Positions 1 through 5,008 of a stretch of DNA of 5,236 nucleotides are shown here, one piece after another. Both the position numbers and the translations under genes were made by a program. The stretch covers positions 1 through 5,236 of the forward strand of contig CAYMKI010000186.1 in the NCBI GenBank assembly GCA_964390695.1, written 5' to 3'. The stretch is from CAWACC01 sp964390695 (GTDB taxonomy: Bacteria; Chlamydiota; Chlamydiia; Chlamydiales; Parachlamydiaceae). Within the stretch, counting starts at the first letter, position 1. Each line of letters opens with the position of its first letter. The notes below the pieces were generated by a model. It ran no database searches. It had not been told where the DNA came from and saw nothing but the letters and a program-made list of their open reading frames with translations.

Positions 1-35
1 CAATTATCTCAGCAATTTTGAAGCAAGCAGCCTAG

Positions 36-84
36 AAAAAACTATAAACTATAGACGTCTAGTTGCCCGAGGGCAACTAGACGT
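36..84 (-). terminator. Probable intrinsic terminator of the collagen-like gene (two stacked hairpins plus T6)
   Basis: Bases 55-68 and 71-84 are perfect 14-base reverse complements (acgtctagttgccc / gggcaactagacgt); the innermost pair must open, leaving about 13 bp and a 4-base loop. Reading leftward on the minus strand, this is followed by a second small hairpin (ctata 42-46, aac loop, tatag 50-54) and then six T residues (36-41). The element begins 8 bases past the stop codon of the leftward gene. On the plus strand no T-run follows, so it should work for the minus strand only. The T-run is not directly attached to the strong stem, so the small hairpin may be part of the active structure. 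Confidence 0.7.
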
Positions 85-92
85 AGAGAGCC

Positions 93-935
93 TTATTCTA
101 CATCATCGGCAATGCGTTGTATCGAAATGGAAGCGACTACGCCGTTGCGTCCGCTTTCATTTTCTAGATAGACGTCCACTGGATTTTCACATTCTGGCCA
201 GCCGCTGACGTTGGTCAGCTCCAAGTAGGAGTTGGCTGGAATGTAGGTGATCACTTGGCCGACTAACTGTACAGGTTCGGTATAGTAGGAGCTGTTTCCT
301 GGATTTTCATAATCATAATCAAATTGATAAGGAACGGAATTGGTGAAACGGCTGCCGGGCACTGGGCTGTCGTTAAGATTCAGCTCAAATGTGATGGAAT
401 CCGCTTCGGATTCTATATCATCAATATTGGCATATATTGTATAGGTGATGGCGTAGATGCCGGACTTGGAAATGACGATATCATCATTGACAGTCAAGAA
501 GTTAAAGGGAAGGTAATCATTGGGATCAAACGTGAAGCTTTGGAGCACGTTGATGCCGCTGGATTTAATCGTGAAGACTTCCGAATCCCACAGGATGGAA
601 GCGCCATCGGGAATAGTTCTGTCATCATCACAGGCGAAATCGCTGGGTCTTAGATAGAAATAGGCGATTTCATCGAAGGCTCCTCCGCCATAGCAGCAGC
701 CGTCGCGGCCATCTTGTCCGTCACGTCCATTGCGGCCATCTCTGCCGTCGCGGCCATCGCGCGCTTGATAACACCCTCCGTCGTGAGAACTTCTAGCAGC
801 TCTTTGAGCACCGGATAAAATAGAAGAGTCGTGATCACTCAATTGATGATCTTGCGATAAAGCTGTATTGGCATGCAGCCCTGTAAACATAGGGGCGGCT
901 ACCAACAGAAAGCCAGCCATGAGTTTTTTCATCAT
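93..935 (-). CDS. Secreted collagen-like protein with C1q/TNF/BclA-type C-terminal domain
   Basis: A 280-residue protein. The ATG at 935 is chosen because an ideal aaggagg lies 7 bases upstream; an in-frame GTG at 941 would leave only 1 base of spacing. Residues 1-22 form a Sec signal peptide (MMKKL, hydrophobic AGFLLVAAPMF, likely cleavage after LHA). A polar linker follows, then seven uninterrupted Gly-X-Y-type triplets (about residues 59-79, mostly GRD, with one GRN and one GQD), bracketed by C55 and C80-C81. Residues about 87-280 look like a C1q/TNF/BclA jelly-roll: the SGIYAITYTIY strand, the NDSPVPGSRF turn, a GQVITYIPANSYLELTNVS segment and a closing VVASISIQRI strand. C102 and C249 could pair. 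By analogy with bacterial collagen-like proteins it is probably a trimeric exported or surface protein, perhaps an adhesin; its partner is unknown. No cell-wall anchor, lipobox or transmembrane anchor is seen. The jelly-roll call is from pattern recognition, not a search. Confidence 0.85.
   Translation of the reverse strand: MMKKLMAGFLLVAAPMFTGLHANTALSQDHQLSDHDSSILSGAQRAARSSHDGGCYQARDGRDGRDGRNGRDGQDGRDGCCYGGGAFDEIAYFYLRPSDFACDDDRTIPDGASILWDSEVFTIKSSGINVLQSFTFDPNDYLPFNFLTVNDDIVISKSGIYAITYTIYANIDDIESEADSITFELNLNDSPVPGSRFTNSVPYQFDYDYENPGNSSYYTEPVQLVGQVITYIPANSYLELTNVSGWPECENPVDVYLENESGRNGVVASISIQRIADDVE
699..761 (-). repeat. Seven 9-bp tandem units encoding the Gly-X-Y stalk
   Basis: Bases 699-761 encode seven consecutive triplets of the form R/Q-D/N-G. 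The units are related 9-mers (variants of ccgtcgcgg / ccatctctg on the plus strand) with several synonymous differences, so they are diverged rather than freshly amplified. Arginine and aspartate alternate in the X and Y positions and proline is absent, as is common in bacterial collagens, where charge pairs replace hydroxyproline for stability. Seven triplets is short for a free-standing triple helix, so the flanking cysteines and the C-terminal domain probably drive trimerisation. Confidence 0.85.
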
Positions 936-942
936 AGACACT

Positions 943-949
943 CCTCCTT
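943..949 (-). promoter_or_regulatory. Shine-Dalgarno site deciding the ATG start of the collagen-like gene
   Basis: The minus strand reads aaggagg here, an essentially perfect anti-16S match, with 7 bases before the ATG at 935. This argues against the upstream in-frame GTG at 941, which nearly abuts the site. Confidence 0.85.
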
Positions 950-1024
950 ATTAAAGAGTTTTTATTTATTCAAACAATCCTCACCTACAGAGGTACTTTT
1001 GAAAGGAAATGTGTATAAAAATTT

Positions 1025-1052
1025 ATTTAAATTTTCTGTGCTATTTTGTCAA
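1025..1052 (-). promoter_or_regulatory. Putative sigma70-type promoter for the collagen-like gene
   Basis: On the minus strand a perfect -35 TTGACA (1047-1052) is followed after 16 bases by TTAAAT (1025-1030, four of six matches to TATAAT); a 17-base spacing gives TAAATA. Transcription would start near 1018, giving an untranslated leader of about 80 bases. The surroundings are very AT-rich, so the -10 match carries little weight; the exact -35 is the main evidence. Confidence 0.5.
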
Positions 1053-1215
1053 ATTTAATATTATTTTGAACGTAAATTGAAAGTCATCCCAGCACACTTG
1101 AGAGTTTATATTTTGTTGGAATTTTTGAAGGCGTTCATCAAATTTCCCTTTTGTAATATTAGAATATTTTTTACGGTTCCAGGTATAACATAGGTATTAT
1201 TTCATCTATATATTT

Positions 1216-1221
1216 AGGAGG
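1216..1221 (+). promoter_or_regulatory. Shine-Dalgarno site of the LRR gene
   Basis: The sequence aggagg lies 6 bases upstream of the ATG at 1228, which fixes the start of the LRR protein and suggests efficient translation. Confidence 0.85.
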
Positions 1222-1227
1222 TCTATT

Positions 1228-3129
1228 ATGATTTTTCTCGAGTGGATAGGGTTATCGACGAGTTCTAAGTTTCAGCCGCAATTGGTCATCAATGCCCCTA
1301 CACAACCTGATGAAAAAGCTAAGAAATTGCTGGAGCGTTTAAGCAAGGAGGCTTTTGCTGAAAAATTTGCATTAGAATCATATTCTCCCAATGTCTTGAT
1401 GGATATCAAGACCTCATTAATCCTCTCCAAAGTAGATGAAGAGCATCCGGTAGTAAAAAAAATTGCATCTCTGATATCTCGTCATCATCCGGCTTTGAGC
1501 AGGCATGGCGAAGGTGTGATAGGCCATTCAAAAGAGCCGAGAGGCTTGTTTTTGGGTGGGCAAGGCAGTGCGGATGTGGTGATAGAAAATGGCAGGGTTC
1601 AAGAGTCTTTGTCGTTAGAGTCTTGGAAGAGCCTGATAAGCGAAAGAGGTTCTGAGCTGACAGAACTGGATTTAACAGAGGTTGATGACGAGCTTTTGCA
1701 ATTAGTTTTGCAGCATTGTCCTCAAATAAATGCATTGCATATTCAACCTATGACCCCAGGCATCCTGGAAGACTTCACCGATACGGGCTTGGTGTTGATC
1801 GCACAGTTAGCACATTTGAAGTCGCTTAGATTGGACTGCTGGAATGCGGTACATCTTTCTCATGAAGGCTGGGAAAAAATGATGAAGAGCATGCCTCTAA
1901 AAGGTAGCCTGGAAGAGTTGATTGTGGTCCATCCATGCATCTCAGATGCAGCCTTAAGTTCTTTATCTTCGTGTACAACGTTAAAAGCTTTGACTTTGAA
2001 GGGGGGGTGGAAGCTGAGTACTTCTGGACTAGAAAGGTTCTTGGGCTCGTCATACTTGCGAGCTTCAATGGAGAAAATGCATGTGGTCGCCGGCTACGAT
2101 CGACGTCTGATAGGCATCAGCGATGCGGTATTGTCCAGTTTGTCAGGATATAGCAAATTGCAGGAGCTGAAACTGGAAGGGGATTGGCTGGCTGCAGAAC
2201 AAGGTATTTTGAAATTTTTAGAGGCGCAGCACAAGTTATTACATCTGTCTTTGCAGGGCCTTGCCATAACGGATTCTATGGCGGAAAGAATTGCCCGATA
2301 TAACCAATTGCAAGCCTTATCTCTGTCAGACTGTTCCAAGTTGTCATTAGACGGTTATATCAATTTGATGAGGCATAAAAGCGATCTGTCTCATTTGCAG
2401 CTTGAGCAAGCTGTGGAATTGTGCAACCATCCTTCTTCATACCGACATCCTTTGGAGATTATTTCTCATCTGCCGAAATTGTCCTCTTTATGCCTGTCGG
2501 GTTGTACAGGCATAGAGAATGATGATTTTATCCAGTTTTGCAAATCCTGGTGGATGAAAAACAACCTCATCCAGCTTAGCTTGGCAGGGTTGACGCAGGT
2601 GGAAAGTGCGGCTTTGGCGGAGATAAGCCAGCTGGAAAAACTGGCTGTATTGCATATAGACAACTGCCCTTGGTTCAATGCAGATGCCATGGATGCCATT
2701 ACTCAAGGCAAATCGCGCCACAATATCCAAGACCTGCGCTTGAATAAAGTGGCTATTACTGATCATAGCCTTGCTCATCTAGATAGACTGTCGCAACTCT
2801 TCAAGCTGACGCTTGGCAACTGCTATGCCCTTACAGAGGGTGAGCGTTTCGAGGGCAGGGAAGTTTTGTTTGATTTAAAGCTCAAGCATCAGCTTGTCGC
2901 TCTGGCTTTGGACAATTATAACTTTTCCGATAGGGCTGCAGAATGGTTTGCTAATTTTAAGAATTTAAAGCTATTATGGATTAATAATAATTCAGAACTT
3001 ACCAAAGATGGCATTGAATCGCTGTGCCAGCTAGGAAAAAATCGAGGCGCAGGCTTCAAATTCGTGGTGGAAAAACGTAGAAATGGTAGTTTCTATCCTG
3101 AGTTTGATCAGGCTTTGGATAATGAGTAG
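1228..3129 (+). CDS. Leucine-rich-repeat protein, cysteine-containing/AMN1-like style
   Basis: A 633-residue protein with a strong Shine-Dalgarno site. Residues 1-140 are a non-repeat N-terminal region, partly helical and charged (for example EKAKKLLERLSKEAFAEKF), with no signal peptide, membrane segment or F-box motif that I can recognise. From about 140 to 600 there are some 17 LRR units with the core LxxLxL; examples start at 144 (LTELDL), 197 (LKSLRL), 252 (LKALTL), 311 (LQELKL), 361 (LQALSLSDC), 418 (LSSLCLSGC), 472 (LAVLHIDNC), 524 (LFKLTLGNC) and 580. Several carry the xxC followed by I/L-(S/T)-D pattern of the cysteine-containing LRR class known from F-box and AMN1-type proteins. Residues 238-272 and 297-331 are a diverged 59-residue-period duplication. 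The fold should be a solenoid for protein binding. Lack of a Sec signal means a cytoplasmic role or export by another system, such as type III secretion of an effector; the sequence does not decide. It is followed after 6 bases by the NFACT gene, so the two are probably co-transcribed. No specific function is assignable. Confidence 0.9.
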   Translation: MIFLEWIGLSTSSKFQPQLVINAPTQPDEKAKKLLERLSKEAFAEKFALESYSPNVLMDIKTSLILSKVDEEHPVVKKIASLISRHHPALSRHGEGVIGHSKEPRGLFLGGQGSADVVIENGRVQESLSLESWKSLISERGSELTELDLTEVDDELLQLVLQHCPQINALHIQPMTPGILEDFTDTGLVLIAQLAHLKSLRLDCWNAVHLSHEGWEKMMKSMPLKGSLEELIVVHPCISDAALSSLSSCTTLKALTLKGGWKLSTSGLERFLGSSYLRASMEKMHVVAGYDRRLIGISDAVLSSLSGYSKLQELKLEGDWLAAEQGILKFLEAQHKLLHLSLQGLAITDSMAERIARYNQLQALSLSDCSKLSLDGYINLMRHKSDLSHLQLEQAVELCNHPSSYRHPLEIISHLPKLSSLCLSGCTGIENDDFIQFCKSWWMKNNLIQLSLAGLTQVESAALAEISQLEKLAVLHIDNCPWFNADAMDAITQGKSRHNIQDLRLNKVAITDHSLAHLDRLSQLFKLTLGNCYALTEGERFEGREVLFDLKLKHQLVALALDNYNFSDRAAEWFANFKNLKLLWINNNSELTKDGIESLCQLGKNRGAGFKFVVEKRRNGSFYPEFDQALDNE

Positions 3130-3135
3130 GCAAGC

Positions 3136-4527
3136 ATGTCGTTAAGCCGAAATGAAATATATAATTTAGTTATTGACCTACAGAAGCGTCTTGCAGGGGC
3201 GCAGTTAGTTTCGATAAAGGAAGTGTCCTCCTACAAATGGGTTTATGTATTCAAAAAACAAGAGGAATATCTTTCCTTATTGGTGTGCTTGAAAGCTCCC
3301 TTCACGCGTATTCATCTCTTGTCTGAATTTCATAAGGCGGTGGAAACCCCTCAAACTAAACTCTGGGAAGTGGTTTTAGGTGCGTCTATCCTTGAGAAAA
3401 TAGAGATGGCCGGAATGGATAGGATTGTGAAGTTGTCGTTACGCAAGGGGCGTATTCTATACTGTCTTGTCTTTGAAGTCTTTCCCCAGCATCCGAATAT
3501 CTATCTGCTGGATGCTCAAGATGAGATTATGTATTCATGTCATCCTATAGAAAAATCCCATTATGAGTTGCCCGTCAATTTAAAAGCTCAGGAAGCCTTA
3601 ACCCGCGATGCTTCGGTCACGCAGGCTGCCATCGAACAGAAGTATGAGAAACAAGAGCAGGCTGCGGCATTTCGACAGCTTAGCGCGAGCCTGCATGCTA
3701 AGCTGCAACAGAAATTCAAGAAAAACGCCAAGCTACAGTCCCAGGCTATAGAAAACTTAGAGCGCAGTCAAAAGTGGTCCCAGATTCAACATGAAGGCGT
3801 ATTATTGCAAGCCCATTGGTCTAAATTAAAAAAAGGCATGATCGAGTGTGTCGTTGCTGATTGGGAGCAAGACGGCAAAGAAGTCACTTTGGGTTTAGAT
3901 CCACGGCTCTCTCCGCAAGAAATCATTGCTGACAGGTTTAAGCTGAGTAAAAAGCTCAAGAACGGACAAGCATATCATCGAATAGCTATCGAAAAACTTC
4001 AGGGAGAAGTGCAGCAGCTGGAAATTCTGCAAGCAGCACTTGCAAAAGCTGATACCTTAGCTGCGCTAAAAGCTTTGGAGAACAGTTTGCTTGGAACAGT
4101 AAAGACCGCTCCCAAAGCTCCAAAAAAACGTCTCCCCCCGCTGCCTTATCATGAATTCACCTCTATTTCAGGCGTGCCTATTTGGGTGGGCAAAAATGCT
4201 GTCGGTAATGACAAGTTGACCTTCTCGTATGCTAAAGGGTCCGACTGGTGGCTGCATGTGCATGATTATCCCGGATCGCATGTGGTGATCCGCACACCAA
4301 AAAGACAAGAGCCTGATGAAGAGACCATAGAAGATGCCCTCCAATTAGCGATGGCTTACAGCAAAGCTAAAGACAAGGGTGAAGCTGAAGTGTGCATTAC
4401 TCAGTGCAAGTTCGTTTCTCGGACAGGAAAAAATCAGCCCGGCAAGGTTCAAATCTCCAAGCATAAGCTCGTCTATGTTAAGTTTGATCCGCAGAGATTT
4501 CAAAAGATAAAAGAACGCGGAAAATAG
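3136..4527 (+). CDS. rqcH: NFACT-family ribosome quality control protein, RqcH/Rqc2 type, compact form
   Basis: A 463-residue member of the RqcH/Rqc2/FbpA family. Known members bind 50S subunits carrying stalled peptidyl-tRNA and recruit tRNA-Ala to add C-terminal alanine tails that mark the chain for proteolysis; older annotations say fibronectin-binding protein. Residues 1-146 match NFACT-N: an N-terminal start typical of the family, the D95-R96 pair (equivalent to the functionally essential D97/R98 of B. subtilis RqcH) and HPNIYLLD at 119-126. Residues about 147-330 are helical coiled coil with the family signature GLDPRLSPQEIIADRFKLSK. Residues 336-455 are NFACT-R, with YHEFTSISGVPIWVGKN, NDKLTFSYAKGSDWWLHV and DYPGSHVVIR near 370-386, and PGKVQISKHKLVYVKFDP near the end. 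Typical bacterial members have about 570 residues; the deficit falls between NFACT-N and the coiled coil, where a helix-hairpin-helix region usually sits. The start lies 6 bases after the LRR stop with only a weak upstream gagtagg, which suggests translational coupling. The family call is firm; alanine-tailing activity is inferred. Confidence 0.93.
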   Translation: MSLSRNEIYNLVIDLQKRLAGAQLVSIKEVSSYKWVYVFKKQEEYLSLLVCLKAPFTRIHLLSEFHKAVETPQTKLWEVVLGASILEKIEMAGMDRIVKLSLRKGRILYCLVFEVFPQHPNIYLLDAQDEIMYSCHPIEKSHYELPVNLKAQEALTRDASVTQAAIEQKYEKQEQAAAFRQLSASLHAKLQQKFKKNAKLQSQAIENLERSQKWSQIQHEGVLLQAHWSKLKKGMIECVVADWEQDGKEVTLGLDPRLSPQEIIADRFKLSKKLKNGQAYHRIAIEKLQGEVQQLEILQAALAKADTLAALKALENSLLGTVKTAPKAPKKRLPPLPYHEFTSISGVPIWVGKNAVGNDKLTFSYAKGSDWWLHVHDYPGSHVVIRTPKRQEPDEETIEDALQLAMAYSKAKDKGEAEVCITQCKFVSRTGKNQPGKVQISKHKLVYVKFDPQRFQKIKERGK

Positions 4528-4597
4528 AAGTAGACAGCGTTCAAAACTGGCGTTTTAAATTAATTTAATGTAAAAGAAATGGTTTTACGGAATCATC

Positions 4598-4744
4598 ATG
4601 AAATACAAATTCTTGCGTTACCTTAACGGAAAGTTCGTAATTTCTCAAAAAGTCATGGCACAGTCAGTTTGGGCATTCGCTTCGCTCATGCCCAAACTGA
4701 CTGAGCCATGGTTTCTAAGAACTAAATTTAAATCATACTTGTGA
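4598..4744 (+). CDS. Possible 48-residue small ORF spanning hairpin A (doubtful)
   Basis: ATG at 4598 to TGA at 4742-4744 gives a 48-residue peptide starting MKYKFLRYLNGKFVISQKVM and ending WFLRTKFKSYL. The only upstream purine-rich stretch is acggaa, a poor Shine-Dalgarno. Much of the frame runs through the large inverted repeat at 4654-4710 and into the direct repeat, so it may be an accident of repeat sequence. In the second repeat copy the one substitution (G4711 to A5032) changes the TGG Trp codon to TGA in this frame, which argues against selection for the peptide. It is basic and hydrophobic-rich with no recognised family. Confidence 0.2.
   Translation: MKYKFLRYLNGKFVISQKVMAQSVWAFASLMPKLTEPWFLRTKFKSYL
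4654..4710. repeat. Inverted repeat A, 23-bp arms with 11-base loop
   Basis: The arms 4654-4676 and 4688-4710 are reverse complements at 22 of 23 positions (the mismatch is next to the tggc/gcca segment); the core is cagtcagtttgggcat / atgcccaaactgactg and the loop is 4677-4687. Weaker similarity continues outward into the tttct / gagaa-like flanks. No T-run follows on either strand, so a simple intrinsic terminator is unlikely, although the stem lies 127 bases after the NFACT stop and could protect the 3' end of that transcript. The right arm is also the left end of the direct repeat. Confidence 0.9.
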
Positions 4745-4915
4745 AAATATTGCTAATTCAGACCGACAACTTAGAGCCTTAGCGGCAATTGTGTCTTGCT
4801 CTCGTGTCATTGACATTGAAATAGTCCGAATTGTTAATCCTGCCGGCGAAGCCGATCCTACCCATCCTGTTCCTATTATGTTTTTAAACAAGATAAACAG
4901 GATCGGCTTCGCCGG
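4688..4915. repeat. Direct repeat copy 1 (321-bp period)
   Basis: Bases 4688-4915 match 5009-5236 at 227 of 228 positions, with an offset of 321; the single difference is G4711 against A5032. The left boundary is sharp: 4687 and 5008 differ, and nothing upstream matches. The homology reaches the window edge, so the true right end is unknown. The unit carries the right arm of inverted repeat A, about 125 bases of spacer, and inverted repeat B. The origin (tandem duplication or paired insertion of a non-autonomous element) is not settled by this window. Confidence 0.97.
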
Positions 4916-4921
4916 CAGGAT
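4837..4921. repeat. Inverted repeat B, first copy, perfect 23-bp arms
   Basis: The arms 4837-4859 and 4899-4921 are perfect reverse complements, with the GC-rich core tgccggcgaagccgatcct facing aggatcggcttcgccggca, around a 39-base AT-rich centre. The centre also contains atcctgtt (4864-4871), complementary to aacaggat (4896-4903). The stem can therefore form in a second register if the 9 bases 4855-4863 bulge out; these look like a local duplication of atcct. There is no T-tract after either arm. The form resembles REP/MITE-type extragenic palindromes rather than a terminator. Confidence 0.93.
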
Positions 4922-5008
4922 GTTGAGAGAGATTAATGATTGAATATTTAAATCCTGTGTAGAGATTTGATCCAGCGGCTGCTCTTATTCGATGCATAAG
5001 GCTAAAAA
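4916..5008. other. Spacer between visible repeat copies
   Basis: These 93 bases lie between the matched segments. The first six (4916-4921) complete the right arm of inverted repeat B. The rest is unstructured AT-rich sequence with no gene. If the repeat is a true 321-bp tandem, a copy of this stretch should begin just beyond the window. Confidence 0.6.

Larger units (their letters stand above)
936..1227. other. Divergent intergenic region
   Basis: This 292-base AT-rich stretch separates two divergently oriented genes. It holds the leftward promoter and Shine-Dalgarno site listed separately, and the Shine-Dalgarno site of the LRR gene. For the rightward gene the best -10 candidates are TATAAC (1184-1189, five of six) and TATTAT (1195-1200), but neither has a convincing -35 at 16-18 bases; TTTACG (1170-1175) sits 19 bases before the second. 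A 7-base inverted repeat (1018-1024 / 1029-1035) overlaps the leftward -10 and may be chance in AT-rich DNA. I see no gene, riboswitch-like structure or clear operator here. Confidence 0.6.

Noticed and set aside
324..653. A 109-codon plus-strand frame inside the collagen-like gene
   Set aside because: It is antisense to a gene with signal peptide, repeats and Shine-Dalgarno site, has no such signals itself, and its composition reads as a shadow frame.
699..761. CRISPR-like short repeats
   Set aside because: The units are 9 bases, contiguous without spacers, and translate into collagen triplets.
650..838. A 62-codon minus-strand frame rich in Ala/Met
   Set aside because: It is the out-of-frame reading of the 9-bp repeat array; the in-frame reading gives the Gly-X-Y stalk.
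939..941. GTG at 941 as start of the collagen-like gene
   Set aside because: The Shine-Dalgarno core is only 1 base away; the ATG at 935 has ideal spacing.
873..1058. A 61-codon plus-strand frame over the collagen gene start
   Set aside because: It crosses the signal peptide region, Shine-Dalgarno site and promoter of the minus-strand gene and has no recognisable features.
1155..1172. aatatt-ag-aatatt hairpin followed by T residues as a terminator
   Set aside because: It is all AT, very weak, and no plus-strand gene ends upstream of it.
1228..1440. F-box or signal peptide at the N-terminus of the LRR protein
   Set aside because: The first 70 residues lack the LP-x-E-I/L F-box core, and the start lacks a basic-hydrophobic signal segment with a cleavage site.
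1406..2778. Several minus-strand and alternate-frame open frames within the LRR gene
   Set aside because: They overlap a clearly coding LRR frame, lack ribosome binding sites and show no family features.
4654..4710. Inverted repeat A as intrinsic terminator of the LRR-rqcH unit
   Set aside because: No T-tract follows the stem on either strand, and its arm is part of a repeated element, so repeat origin explains it better.
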